From NCBI GenBank assembly GCA_023101885.1, contig JALPQD010000406.1, positions 1,736,001 through 1,800,000 of the forward strand: a DNA stretch of 64,000 nt. The letters are read 5' to 3'. Below, piece after piece: positions 47,831 to 60,428 of the stretch. The DNA is from Typhlomys cinereus (lineage: Eukaryota > Chordata > Mammalia > Rodentia > Platacanthomyidae). The notes under the pieces are model-generated. The model worked only from the letters and a program-made list of their open reading frames with translations, had not been told where the DNA came from and did no database searches. Position 1 is the first letter of the stretch, and every line of letters begins with the position of its first letter. Position numbers and translations under genes: made by a program.

Positions 47831-50235
47831 TCATCACACATGCAAAGGACTTGTCCTTCCAGTAGAGGGGACAGGTATTCAAGAGATTTATCATGACTAA
47901 CAGTTGCTTAATTTTTAACCAAATAAATATAATTATTTAAGTCTCATTTCTTTTTGGTGGTTAGACAACATAATGGATGGTTTTGTAAACACATAAGGAG
48001 AATTGTCATCTGTCTTTAACCTCTTTCTATCTGAGTTTCAAAAGAAACATCATTAAAATAATGTACAAATAAATATGTAGGAAGGCTGTTATGACAAGCT
48101 ACTGGCTCAAATATATTTAACAATTTTTAATTATCTTTTTAAGAGTTGAGCGTTGAATGAGACTTTTCTCATAGTCTTCAAGATGTTTCTATAAAAAGAT
48201 CACTGCAAATGAATTAATGAATATTGACTCAAATATTTCACAAGGGTAAGAAGAGCTATAGAGACCAGATGTTCAACTCTGCAGTGATTTCCTGTATTCG
48301 TTATAGGCAAAATGACAATATACACACTTTCCTAGTTTCAGACATTTTGAGAGTGAAAGGAGCACTATTATCACATAGAGCTCATAGTTATGCTTACCTA
48401 TGGACAATGCCTTTCAAGTATCTCGTGTTCTTCGCTAAATTTACTAACCACAGGAATTTTACCAGGATACTCGGAAAGAGATAAAAGAATGCATATTATT
48501 GGGCTACTCATCTCATCCCAGCAGATAGTTCAAGTGCTGTTTCATTTGTTGTGTACTGAAGTTCCTTGCATCTTTAAATGATTCCTTGAAAGCACTCTAC
48601 AGCACCAACTATGCTCATAAATTGTCCTAAGTTTGAAAAACTTGTTTTTGCTGTGTTTGCTAAAGTACGCATATTATAGAAATACTTCAAGACATGTAAC
48701 AAATCTCTGGAGAAGATTATTCTGCCATAATGGCTAAACAAGGGAATTAATTCTATATTGAGACTTATTAAAGATACACAGAAGTTATGTCGAAAGATAA
48801 CATCTAGGACTCTAATATATTTTAAGGAATCTAGAGGCTAAAAGTCTGTTGACATCAAAGAGTAACAAGAAAGCTGGAACTTTGAAACTAAAAAAAATAA
48901 ATTTTTATGTTAATAAATAAAATTAGAAGGGTTTCAATCCTGGGAAGGGTAGGTAGTCAAGTACTTTAATCATGTTGTGTTCTACATGACAGAATCAAGA
49001 AGTTTACTGAAGTCAGGTAACAGACACACAGCACCCATCCAGCTTCTTCTTGCGGGGACAGGAACCAGATCTCCTCTAAACTTTGCATTTTATAGAAAAT
49101 ATATAGATTACTGAGAAAGGTAGATTTGATAATTAGTCATAGATTATTGATGTGAGTAAATATTCTGATTAAGCCATGCATTTTTTTCTACTGAGAGTAT
49201 GCTATCACTTCTTCCCTGTTTGCTTTGCTACAGTATTTTTATCCACTCTGGATACAATGCAATTGCATTTGAGGTTTGGCAGGCTGCCCTTTTGGCTCAG
49301 CAGAGATGATAAAAGGTTGCCAAATACCACAGTAGTTCATATTTATTTTCTCTTTTATGACATTTTCCCCCAAACCCACTGTTCTTTTTCTCAGCAAACC
49401 ATCAATCAATTCTAGGGAAAAAAAATTACTTCTACAATGGGTTGCCAAGTGTGGTTCTAGCCACAGTCAGCAGGTCTTTCATGTACAAGATGCACTTTTA
49501 ATAGGTCAAATTCAGGGAGAAAATAACAAACTTTGATTTTTTTGTGGAAGTGAATGAATAGATTTATATGTAACTGTATAATTACAGATACACATAGGTA
49601 TATTTTCAAAGGATGAATAATAACATAAACATTTTTATGTTAAAATTTGTGGTTTGTTCCCCTAAATTTTTTGGTCACGTATTCATGTTAGCAACCAAGA
49701 GTCATTAGAACAGAGAACTTTCTCTATTTACACACCAAAACTAAAGTATGCATAACTATACACATACAAAAGATGAAATTCCATTTCTATGAGAATATGT
49801 TATTGGTTCTTCTAAAACTGAAATGTATCAATAAATTTCTATTTAATCTACAAAAACCTGTTACAAATCACAGAAACATTCATAGTTTTTAATTTTCACT
49901 GGTTCAGTTTCACTAATAGCTTGGAATTAAACATGGTTATAGTGGTATAATCTGATATTGAGTAACTTGGGGTTTAGAAGATATTTGACATTATATAATC
50001 ACCTCTTGCTAAGAATTTGTTTCCAAGTTTAAATGCAATGTGAATCAGCCTATTAGTTACTATTTTAGATTGGCCCTATTTGCCAAACATTTTTGCCCAA
50101 TATTATCTTGGCTATGTGATTATCTCTCTCAGAATTATTATGGAAGCAAAGAACCATTCCTCCATTCTATACAGTACAGCCAACAAAACTCATTTACATC
50201 ATTAAATACTTAACAATTAAGAACTTGAATTCTGG
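47831..50235. other. Unique AT-rich noncoding DNA
   Basis: No gene or confident repeat. Open frames of 62-86 codons show no domain. Confidence 0.5.
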
Positions 50236-50314
50236 GCTTATACTATGACTTGGTGTACATGAATTATTGCCATGTAATTAATTGAAAGTAAGTTCATGTC
50301 TATACAGTCTATAC

Positions 50315-50445
50315 AGTTTATATATAAAATTTGGATGATAACATGTCCCTAGTGTTCTGTATTAATTGAGACAATTAACTATAATACTTAGCACAGTATC
50401 TGAATTCAGTGGTCCTTAATCAGTCAATCTACTTAATTGTAAGAT
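50315..50445 (+). repeat. MIR 3' half remnant
   Basis: The passage ggatgataacatgtcccta, attgagacaattaactataa, tacttagcacagtatctgaa follows MIR (ggggataatagtacctacct, aggattaaatgagttaatac, cttagaacagtgcctggc). Confidence 0.5.
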
Positions 50446-50571
50446 ATTGGCACATAAGCAACTCATAACAGGTGGTAGACAATGTTACCTATTTTGCAAA
50501 GTGAAAACAGGGCTATTTGCATCAATTAATGATTCAAATTATACTTTTTAAAAAATTTACACATTTATTTT

Positions 50572-50749
50572 GAGAAGGAGACAGAGAGAGAGAGAGAAAG
50601 AAAGAAAGAAGGAAGGAAAGGAGAAAGGAAGGAAAGAAGAAAGAAAGAAAGAAAGAAAGAAGAAAGAAAGAAAGAAGAAAGAAAGAAAGAAAGAAAGAAA
50701 GAAGAAGAAAGAAAGCAAGAGAGAAGGAGGAGGGAGGAGGTAGGGAGGG
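50572..50749. repeat. Long purine (GA/GAAA) low-complexity tract
   Basis: About 175 bp almost purely A and G on the plus strand, moving from GA to GAAA, GGAA and GAA units. It is a candidate for intramolecular triplex and for assembly error. Confidence 0.95.
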
Positions 50750-51000
50750 CTCGGCTATGCTGTGAGGATTAGCAGATAGCGCCTCAGAGACGAAAAAAGA
50801 ACAAACTCCCAGACAGCTCCCTCCACGAAACCTCCCCCCTACCCTCCCTACCGAAGAAAGAAACCGATGCTCCTGATTACAACATTTATATGAGGTCAGA
50901 AGACAACTTTCAGAAGATGTTTCTCTCCTTCTACCATGTGGGTTCCAGGGACTGATTGCAGGTCTATGAGCAATACTTTTCTCTACTGAGTCATCTCATG
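50750..51000. other. Odd segment and B4-like remnant after the purine tract
   Basis: The part at 50750-50870 (ggctcggctatgctgtgagg, cagatagcgcctcagagacg, cctcccccctaccctcccta) is GC-richer and matches nothing else in the window. The part at 50890-51000 (tatgaggtcagaagacaact, accatgtgggttccagggac, tactgagtcatctcatgg) resembles a reversed B4/B2-type SINE head. Confidence 0.4.
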
Positions 51001-51184
51001 GAAACTTAAAATTATTCTTAATGCTTTATAACACTTTTCCCTTAAACACAAATATATAAATAGCTAGAGCATCTTAAGAGCAAACCCTTTGCCATAAACC
51101 TCTCATGCTCAGCATATTAGCATAGCAAGTGTGGTTCATCAGTGAATCAGATAATGGAGTTGGTTTTAACAAGTTAACATTAAA

Positions 51185-51292
51185 CCAGAGATGGTAAAAT
51201 AGCACCACTGGTGAAGTACTTGTCTTTCAAGTATTGTCTCAATCCCAGAACTCACCTAAAAAATTTCAGGTGGGAGAGTACACAGTATATTT
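51185..51292 (+). repeat. ID/B2-like tRNA-derived SINE fragment
   Basis: The run agagatggtaaaatagcacc, actggtgaagtacttgtctt, tcaagtattgtctcaatccc, agaactcacctaaaaaattt is a diverged tRNA-derived SINE head with A-box and B-box-like parts. The rest of the element is lost. Confidence 0.5.
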
Positions 51293-52970
51293 TATATTTT
51301 ATATTGAAAAACATTTTTTGACTGAAATATTATGAATATTGAATAACCATATACACATTTGGGCAGAACTCTTTAACACTTATTACAATATAGTGATTAG
51401 AGCATTTCAAATTGAAAATAAGAATAATCCTACACTCTGATCTATTGCATTGTTTTAACAAAAACAAACATTGTACGTGGAATATAAGAACAAAGAGATT
51501 GTCATAAAAATGTTTCCAATATTTTGTGCTCTTTAATAAATATGTGAGTTCTTAAGTTCTCTGGTTTCAATACTTGCTATTTAACTACAAATAATTGCTG
51601 TTAACAGACATTAAGATGATACATTGCAGAATAACATATATATGATATAACAACATAGAAGTTAATATATTTTAGGATAATAAATAAGAGTATATTTTAT
51701 ATGGAGATGAAATATATAGAATAAATATTCAATTATTTCTATAATTTCTAATGTTTGGAATGGAATAAAATAATAGACAAAGGAGTTCATTCTTGTCCAT
51801 GAATAATATTGTTCCAGTCCCTGAGACCTTTTGATTATTTGTTTTATATAAAGTTATATACAAAGTCTTAATAAACACTCATGAAACCTATTCCACAGAG
51901 TTGTAAAATTTTTTTAAATCTTTTTCATTCATTGTAATGGAAAAAATCAACATGAGACAACTGTGGAGTGTTCCGAGTGGTTTCTTTTGCCAGGAACAAT
52001 TCTGGTCTGGTTTGGTGGAAAAGAAAGTGTTGCATGTGGTGGAAATCTTGTTCCTCAACAGATACCCAGATTTGTAGGCTAGACTTAACAATATGAACTT
52101 AGATGATTGATTGTCAGCTACTGATGGTCACCAGGAGAGTTTTAGAGCCAGTGTTCCAACATACTAAAGTTTTACCTACTTGTGTTCCAAGATAGCTTCA
52201 TCTCCAATTCTGTATGTTTATGTAAGTGACTAAGCAGATACTAGGAAAAAAGACATTGTCATAAAATAAGAGAGTGAATTTCCTCCCTACTGAGTTATAA
52301 AAGTCTTTTAGGAATGAGATTGGACTTGGTTACTTGATTATGTCTGATACTGAGCAAAATCTAATTTTACCTTGTTTTCTTAGTTTGATATTGTGGTATA
52401 ATTTAGAATATGCTAAACTTTACCTTAAATAATTTAATGATGAAGATCCATAAAGGATGTTACAATGAATTTCCTTATGCTAGTAAATATAAAATGTATG
52501 TTTTTCATTTTATAGTATTTTAAAAACAATTATACAATTATATATTGATATAGCAATCTATTTTCACATTACCTTTCTGACGAATGTTAAAAAAGTCTTC
52601 ATTTAAATAGATCTAAAGAGCACATAGCTCAGTTGTTCATATTTGTCCATAAATCTTTTTGCTCTACTTAGTACATTGCAGTTGATTAGGAATGGCACCA
52701 TTCATGTTTTCTAAAAATGGGAATTCAGTATCATGTTTCAGGACATGTTTCAGGAATTAACCTATGAGTGCTTGATGGGATAGTAAGGACAGAAATGATT
52801 TTTGAGTACTATTGAAGCATTATTTAGCATCAGCCATTTCTTTATGTAGTAAGTGCATTTCTTATTTAGAGCTTGATACTAGTGGAAATAATACCATTTT
52901 AAATAATGCCAATTTTAAATATAAATCTCCTATAGTGTACACAAAAGGCACAGCAATAAGAAAGGAATGG
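51293..52970. other. Unique AT-rich noncoding DNA
   Basis: No gene or recognised repeat. Confidence 0.5.
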
Positions 52971-52974
52971 ACTC

Positions 52975-53130
52975 AGGTATGATGCATTTCTGAAACTAAA
53001 TACTTGGAAGGCTAAGCAGAAAGACTGCTGTGACTTTGAGGCCTGCCAAAAAGAAAGATTCTACAAGGCTAGAAGAGAATATCCCAACCCCAGAACGAGC
53101 CAGGGAGCTGTGTTTGAACCCAGTGTACAA
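52975..53130 (+). repeat. B1-like SINE fragment
   Basis: The blocks caggtatgatgcatttctg, aaatacttggaaggctaagc, agaaagactgctgtgacttt, gaggcctgccaaaaagaaag and ctacaaggctag follow B1 (gcacacgcctttaatcccag, acttgggaggcagagg, ggattgctgtgagttc, gaggccagcctgg). Strong divergence. Confidence 0.55.
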
Positions 53131-54104
53131 CACAGAAAAAAAAGCACATGAATATGGAAGGGAGACTTGAAAGGAAGAGGATAAGAGTGGGAGAGGGAGA
53201 TATTGGAGAACAAGCAATGTTTCATAAACATGTATGAAATAGACAAAGAATTTATGAATAAAGAAAAGTGGAATGTAAACCAAATCTCTAGCTAAAACAC
53301 AAAAATATGGAAAAAATCCTCTTAATGCAGCAAATATTTTCAAGTAAACAATCATTTTGGTGAAAAACTATTTTAAAAGTATATATAATATATAGGAAAA
53401 AGGCATTTCTTATAGCACTTCAAAGTAATACTGATATAAGCATGTCCATCTTCAATTTCAGATGAGGAAATCAAACAAATGCTGACAATTTTATAATTAT
53501 TGAGGTAATATAAATATGTTTTAAAATATTATATGCTTCCTTAATCATCACATATTTAAAAATGAAATAAAACTTACAATGGTATGTTTGAAAGCTGTTA
53601 TCCCATTCACATACTAATACATTAGGTCAAAATCAGCCATTTTCCTAAGATTTCTGTACAAATAATGTTTTCTTAAACTCAGAAAAGAAAAATATAAAAC
53701 AGCACACATATAGATATTATGAATACTGATTTCAATTATCATCCCATAGTTTCTCGGGTTTATAGCCACCAGTGAGTAAAGCCAGAAGGAAGGTGCATTT
53801 CTGCTACTTTACAGAAGAATATTAATCTAAACAAGGCCCCAAATTATTTTATTTTAAAAATGTGCTAATGAGACCCCTGTAGTCATACATTAAACACCTT
53901 CCTGAGTATCAAGTGTATTGTTGTCAAGATTTTGTAACCATAAGGGAAATAAGTAATAAAGATACCTCACAGAATGCTCTCATTTAGCTTCAGTGTAATG
54001 TGATTTTTTTTCTTGTTCTTAAATATTTCATCAAGCTCTAATAGCTACTACCTGAACATATCTCTTCTAACTTACAATCAATTCCCACTTCTAACTTCTT
54101 GGCT
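53131..54104. other. Unique AT-rich DNA with a MIR trace
   Basis: A short tttcagatgaggaaatcaaa near 53456 looks like MIR (acagatgaggaaactgagg). No gene. The minus-strand open frame of 119 codons at 52996-53355 spans B1-like and purine-rich DNA and has no known domain. Confidence 0.4.
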
Positions 54105-54110
54105 ACTCTC

Positions 54111-54165
<55 letters not shown>

Positions 54166-54166
54166 A
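54105..54166. repeat. (CT)n microsatellite
   Basis: About 60 bp of CT with two TTT interruptions. The Ser/Leu repeat frame across it is an artefact. Confidence 0.95.
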
Positions 54167-54779
54167 AATCTCCACAAAATATCTTCAATTTGAAATCCAA
54201 AACATAATAAAGTTTGAATAAATTTATATATGAGACCTAGTCCAATAAATGTAGTTTCTTTTTTATTTTGAAGAAAAGGATATATCAAATATCAAGGATG
54301 ACAAATTAGTAAATGCATGCAGGGGGAAAATACAACCAAACCCTATTTGATGACACATGCCTGAATTCCATTCCCAGAACATCAATGCAAAAACAACAAA
54401 ATGAAAATAGTGGTCAAACACATGTTTTTAATCTCAGGCTTGTTAGTTAGAAAGAGCAGTTTTCAAAGTCACTATTGTTCAAAGATGAACTGTAGGTCTC
54501 CTTGGGTTATATGTACTTGAGATCATGTCTTGAATATTAAAAATTCTAACCAGATAGACAAAAATATTTACATTAAAATGACAAATTTTATGAGAATCAG
54601 GTAATAGTAATCTTTATTTGGAGAAAAATAGAACAAAGCAAAGAAATTACTGAAATGCTCCATGATCCTTCCAAACAAATCCTGTTAGGTCAGAGGCTTC
54701 TTGTATTTAGAAGTTAGAGACACTAGTAAATTACTATGTGTGGCACTCAAATGAAATCCTCTGAAGATACTCAGTAAAG

Positions 54780-55200
54780 AATTATTTGCATATAAAATGT
54801 ATCTGATTTGTCCAAGAGGAGCTCATTTTCTATTCTGATTTCATAGCCTCAGGCGCTGATAGAGCCTGGGGGATTTCAAACAGCAATAAAAAGAGCAACT
54901 ATATAGTCATGAATTACCAGTGCACATCACTGCATCAGAATATGAAAGATTAGCCTCTGCAGAAAAGATGGCTAACCTTAGGAGGAGGTGGGCAAACTTC
55001 ATGTAGCAACAGGATCAAAAGTAATATTTAAGAAAATAATGAAAAATTTTATTAGTTGCGTTATTTTCTTTGGATTAAACCGTATTTTATCCTTTAAAGG
55101 CCAAGTGGTGACACAGCTCCCTGGCACTTTTAGTTTCCATGACAATCTTCAGAAACACGTCGCTTTTCCCACATTATTTTACTCCTACGATTAATCACGT
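54780..55200. promoter_or_regulatory. Candidate conserved noncoding block with octamer
   Basis: A perfect octamer atttgcat (54784-54791) overlaps a TATA-like tataaaa (54791-54797), followed by unique DNA with gtccaagaggagctcatttt, cctcaggcgctgatagagcc and, further on, gccaagtggtgacacagctc and acacgtcgcttttccc. No transcript can be assigned. A promoter or an enhancer are both only possibilities. Confidence 0.27.
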
Positions 55201-55633
55201 TCTGGTAGATCTGCAAAAGCCCAAGTGAAGAAAGATCTTTGGAAAGCTTTCCGATTCTTCCTCTAGCAATCAATATAGCTCTTCACACCTTCAAATGTAG
55301 AGTGTTCACATTTCTTGTTACCTTTCCTTGTTCCTGTGAGGAACATTGATGAATAGCCCCAGTGATGGTAGTAGAGATTGATTTTTCATAAGCACCAACT
55401 TTGTTAAGTGTGAAAATCGTTATCATGGCCTAATATATGTGATGTAATGGATAGAGATGGCCACCTCAAGGCATGTTTGCCTCTTTACTTTCTGAAGCTC
55501 TTCCACAGCAAGAAAAGTCATATACAAAAGAGTCATGCATTGAAGGAAAGAAGATGTGGAGCTTCATCAAATACTAAAAGCAGAGATTAGGACCTTGCAA
55601 TATTTGATTCATATATTTTTGAATATATAAGCA

Positions 55634-55827
55634 AATGAGGAAAGAAGGAAGGTAGGGAGTGGGAGAGCATCAGGAGAGAAGGAAAGAAAGAAGGAAGAGA
55701 GGAAAAGAAGGAGGGAGAGGGAGGGAGGATGAATGAGGAAAAAAGGAAAAAATTAGGGAAGAAGCAAAGAGGAATGATCGGGCAAAGGCAAGGAAACAAT
55801 AGAGGAGAGAAAGAAGGGAGATGAAGC
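55634..55827. repeat. Purine-rich low-complexity tract
   Basis: Mostly G and A on the plus strand (GGAA, GAAA, GGGA units) with interruptions. The Ser/Phe/Leu/Pro minus frame is compositional. Confidence 0.9.
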
Positions 55828-56055
55828 AGTAGTAATTAATACAAATAAAAATATTTAGCTACCACTAATAAATAGAACACTGATAAAAAAAGATATGTTC
55901 AAATAATGTCCTGATTCCATAGTTTTCTTTTATTTTGAAAATAATAGAGACATTCATCTTTACCATAATCTATTATCTAATGCATTATCATTCAATTGTT
56001 TGTAAAGAGACAGCAGGAAAGCAATTGTCACAAATTTTTCAAGAAATAAAAATTC

Positions 56056-56182
56056 GGGGCTGGAGAAGTGGCTCAGGGATTAAGTCTCTGCCTTGCAGGC
56101 AAAAGGTCCTGAGTTCGGATCCTAGACCCACATATAGATGCCGGGCAGAAGCAGGAAAAGCCAACGTATACAATTTCTGGAG
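56056..56182 (+). mobile_element. 3'-truncated tRNA-derived SINE, young subfamily
   Basis: The head gggctggagaagtggctcag, gattaagtctctgccttgca and a good B box gagttcggatcc are intact, but homology ends near acaatttctgg, and the second half of the body, AC tract and tail are absent. Retroposons normally lose 5' ends, so this 3' loss points to a later deletion. No target duplication remains. Confidence 0.85.
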
Positions 56183-57121
56183 AGAACTTTAGCTTCTTTT
56201 TGTTTATAAAAACTATGAAAAGATGAAATATTTAGAAAGCATTGCTTTTCGAACTATCTGAGTTTGTAGAGAGAATATGCAATAACTTTTCACAGAGTAA
56301 TTGCAAGACAATTTCCACGGAAACTGAAGGCATTTGTATGCTCTTAAGAAGGTAGACATATTGGAGGAGAAGCACATGTGCCTGAGACTACTAGGCACTC
56401 TTTATAGAACACCATGTTCCACACCTAATAAGATAACAAAAATGTCTACAGAAAAGCAAATAAAGTTAAATCCATCCTAATTCACTAGACTTATGATCAA
56501 GGAAGTGCATAGTCAGAGTTCAAATAATGGAAAAATGATCTCTCTCTCTCTCTCTCCCTCCCTCCCTCCTTCTTCCCCATGGGTGTTCTTTGTCATTTCA
56601 TTTAAAAATAATGAATGTTATTACCAGAAGATGATATTTTAAAAGTACCAACAAAAAAGTGGCATAAGTGACAGGCTAGCCCTCAGAATTCAGTTGTCAT
56701 TTATAAAGCATCTTCACATCAGTGTTTTTGTGTAGAGACCATAGAGAAAGGAGAAACTATTCCTCTGTGTATTTTCCAAAAGCTTTGAAGAAATTTCAGA
56801 AAATCCACATGCATAATAAAAGTAACTTAATTTTTTTGGAGGGATGTCAAAGAATAGTTTACTGAGCTTCTGTAATTTGGTATCTTGAGTATAGAATCTA
56901 TTGAGTGTATAGCAAATAACATTTGAATTGATTGTTAGTAAAATCACATCACTTGGATTTTCAGTGGCCCTTTTAAAAATAAAATGCATCATTCATCTTC
57001 TTTTCAAATTTGGATAGGAAAAGGCAGTCAGCATAAGAAAATTATGTTACAGTAAGATTTTGGGAGAGGGAATTTTAATTCACATAAAATTCATTCTCTC
57101 TGCCTCTGTATCTGTCTGTCT

Positions 57122-57123
<2 letters not shown>
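56183..57123. other. Unique AT-rich DNA with a short CT array
   Basis: No gene. A CT array of about 35 bp followed by CCCT units lies at 56538-56573. Confidence 0.5.
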
Positions 57124-57212
<89 letters not shown>

Positions 57213-57222
57213 CTCTTCTCTT
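57124..57222. repeat. Long (CT)n microsatellite
   Basis: About 100 bp of CT with one GT and several TTT interruptions, the largest CT array in the window, embedded in a wider pyrimidine-rich part (57090-57300). Confidence 0.96.
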
Positions 57223-58029
57223 TGCCATCATTCTTCATTTCCCTTTCTGTCTCTGCCCTGTCTCTGTCTCTGCCTCTCCTTTTTTCTTCTTATTCCAACT
57301 AAGGTACCCTGTGTAATCTTCCACATTGATTTTTCAGTAGTTCATAAAAGTTAAGACCTCACTTAGCTAAAAGAAATGACATTTTCTCTTTTGCTTTTGA
57401 AATTATAATTTATTGTAATTACAACATATATCATTGTACTATTAAATATTTTTACTTTAACTAAATTAACATTGGGACATTATGACACCATTATTCATTT
57501 GAGTTTATTTAATATACCTAATGACTGATTTTAAGGATTATAATTAATATTTCAGATAACTATTTTACATAGGGTTGAAATAAGTATATCCACTTATACA
57601 CTGAAAGCTTTAGGCAGAATGCATAGACATGACCATGAAGGATAGATCCTCAGTTCCTTAGTTAATGGTTTTTCCATGTAAAATACAGTTTCAAGACCAC
57701 AGTTTGGTCTCATTCCCAATGTCTCCCTGATGAGCAACAGTCTCCACAGCTTAAGGTGGGTTATGACATCTTTTGTAAGCTATGGATAGTTAATTATTTT
57801 GAAAAAAAGACAAAACACGTTTAACTTTTCCATCTGGGTTGCAACTAGGACCAGTGCCTTGCTGTTATGTTGACCTAAGGTTACAGATCAAATCTGCCTA
57901 CCTTGCAGCCTCCACCAAGCCACCTGCCCATCTTTAATTCTCTTCCTCTCTTGCCCCTCTTTCTCTTTTTCCTCCAGCCCCGTGTAATCATTAAAGAACT
58001 TTAAAGCTTTTCAAGAATTTAACAAGGTC
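57223..58029. other. Noncoding DNA upstream of the L1
   Basis: No gene. The 57840-57980 part (cctaccttgcagcctccacc, then a CT-rich run) could belong to the L1 5' region or to a separate old repeat. Its relation is unresolved. Confidence 0.4.
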
Positions 58030-58429
58030 CCAAGGAAAAAAAAAAAAAAAAACAGGCTAGAGGACAAACATCATACAACTGAGGTCTTCAAAAATCATCC
58101 CCATCACCCAAGATAGAAACTTCACTTCCAGCTCTAAGTGACCCTTTTTACCTTCCTGTTACTCTCAAGATTTTCCCATAGGTCACCTAAAAACTCATAA
58201 AACTTCAGAGATTTAACCATTTACTCTCATATATTTCCAAGGAACTAAAGGCTAAAAATTGCATTACCATACTAAACTTCAATCCCAAGCTACTAAAACC
58301 ACCCTAATTGATATACTAACACTCTAAAAACCTCATCTAGGAAATAGCACCAAGTAGCAACAAACAGATACATCTAACACCAAGGCAAACATTAGCAATA
58401 ACTGCTCAAGGGTAGAAATACTGTCTAAC

Positions 58430-59290
58430 ATGGATCAGTCAAAAACACACATCAAGAAAGACATTAATGATAAAACAAAAATGTCTAAGTCACAATGCAA
58501 AAAAACCAAGACAACAAATCTACAAAAAGTATTAACCCCATAATGATGGAATTCAACCAGAACAAACTCATGGAAAATAGCCAAGAAGCCAAGATAATGA
58601 TTTTTAATATTATTAAAACAATGAAAGAGGAAATCCAAGAGGAGTAAAACAGCCACCATCAACCAATATGAACTGGAACACAACAGGCACTTGGATGAGA
58701 TGAGAAACACAGTTGAAGAAACAAAACTAGCCAGAAATCAGTTGAAAAAAATCTCAGACATTATGCTCAATCTAAAAGACAAGTTATCTTTAACCCAACA
58801 GATAAGACAACAGAACTAATGAAGCAAAAAATAGAAAATCAGATCTTGAAGAAAAAAAGGAAGAACAAACTAGTTCAATCAAAGAAGTTGTAAAATCCAA
58901 AAAGATACTTGAAAGGAATATTCAAGAAACCTTGAAGAAACCTAATCTGCACATTCGTGGAATACCAGAACAAGAAACCCAAAATACCACACCTTCAGAA
59001 AATTTTCAAATTATCATAAAAGAAAACACATCTAAAGAAAAAGAGGTTCATTCAAATACAAGAGACATTCCACACCCAAACAGATTTGACCAACATAGAA
59101 ACTCTCCATGGCAAATAATGAGCACATATGTCAACCCAGGCTGATATTACCCAGCAAAACTATCAGTCACTATTGAAGGTCAAAGAAATATATTCCACCA
59201 TAAAGACAATTTGAAAGCCTACCTGACCACCAACAAGGCTATCAAAAAATGCTAGAGAAGATACTCAAGCTTGAAAGAAAGAACAACTAA
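58430..59290 (+). pseudogene. L1 ORF1 remnant
   Basis: ORF1p is the RNA-binding chaperone of L1 ribonucleoproteins. Translation pieces show a Lys/Gln/Glu-rich coiled-coil-like part (about 58660-58930), then the RRM-type start with NLHIRGIPEQ and the downstream phrase HPNRFDQHRNSPWQI, then the C-terminal domain with YYPAKLSVTIEG and LTTNKAIKKMLEKI, ending at a stop at 59288. Between the RRM phrase and the C-terminal domain about 50-60 residues are missing compared with normal ORF1p, and a frameshift lies near 59142. Several in-frame stops occur upstream. Start ATG at 58430 is the first plausible one, not proven. Confidence 0.8.
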
Positions 59291-60302
59291 GTCCAAGAGG
59301 ACAGAAGGGAAGTATAACACCACCACACTCTCCAAGCTAAGTAATACACCTGTGAAAGCCACTGAACACAACAAAATGACAGGATTCAACAGTAATTTCT
59401 CAATTATGCCTCTAAATGTCAGTGGAACTAACTCACCAATCAAAGGACACAGGTTATAAACATGGATTAGAAATCACAACTCACCTATCTGTTGCCTTCA
59501 GGAAACATATCTCACCACAAAAGACAGGCACATTCTCAAAGTAAAAGGCTCATCAAAAATACTTCGAGCTAATGGAACAAGGAAACAAGTAGGTACAGTA
59601 ATTATGATAGCTGACAAAATGGACTTCAAACCAAATAAAATTATAGGAAACACAGAATGGCAAAGAAACAACTCACCAGGAAGACTTCACAATACTGAAC
59701 ATATACACATCTGATATAGGCTTATCCACATTCATTAATCAAACACTACAATGTCTAAAACTAAAAATCAATTCCAAAATGACAATAGTTGGGGATTTCA
59801 ATACCCCATTCTCAACATGGGATAGATCAACAGACCAAAAACACAATAGAGACACTAGAACTGAATTAAACCATTACCAAAGTAGACCTAACAGATCTCT
59901 ATTGAACCTTTCATTCAAACACCAAAAAATACACTTTCTTCTCAGTATCCCACAGAAATTTCTCCAAAAGAGACCACATGTTGGGTTACAAAATGAATCT
60001 CCACATATACAGGAAAGTTGAAATTATAGACTGTACCCTATTGGACCACCATGGACTAAAGTGTCACAATAAAACAAAAGCAGAAAATACACTAATACTT
60101 GGAAATTGAATACAATGATGATAAATGAGAAATGCGTTCAGAAAGAAAAAAAGAAGGAAATTACAGATTTCATAAAAGCGAATGATAATAAAAATACAAC
60201 TTATCAAAATCTTTGGGACAAAAACAAAGAACAAAAAAAAAAACCCCAAAAACCCAAAATCTTTGGGATACAATGAAAGTCGCCTTAAGAGGTAAGTTTT
60301 TA

Positions 60303-60428
60303 CAAGGAGGAGGTGGAGGCGTCCATTGTGGTTCTCAAGTTCGTCCATGGTTCTACACACACATACATATACACACACACACACGCATGCACGCACACGT
60401 ACACACACAATTGAATAAATAATAAAAA
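60303..60428 (+). mobile_element. 5'-truncated SINE inserted in L1 ORF2
   Basis: Only the last part of the young SINE is present: caaggaggaggtggaggcgt, the ggttctacacac junction, an AC/ACGC tract and the tail caattgaataaataat. A perfect 16-bp duplication, aagaggtaagttttta, is at 60287-60302 and 60429-60444, with CCTT before the left copy. The ORF2 reading continues after the right copy, proving it landed in an existing L1. Confidence 0.94.

Noticed and set aside
52996..53355. 119-codon minus-strand frame with hydrophobic stretches
   Set aside because: It spans a B1-like fragment and purine-rich DNA. Hydrophobic Leu/Phe/Ser content is the expected translation of such sequence.
50580..57222. 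CRISPR-like or satellite array
   Set aside because: The repeated stretches are simple purine or CT arrays without spacer structure, in a vertebrate-type genome.
57060..57354. Ser-Leu repeat proteins
   Set aside because: Pure translation artefacts of the CT microsatellite; the same applies at 54013-54288.
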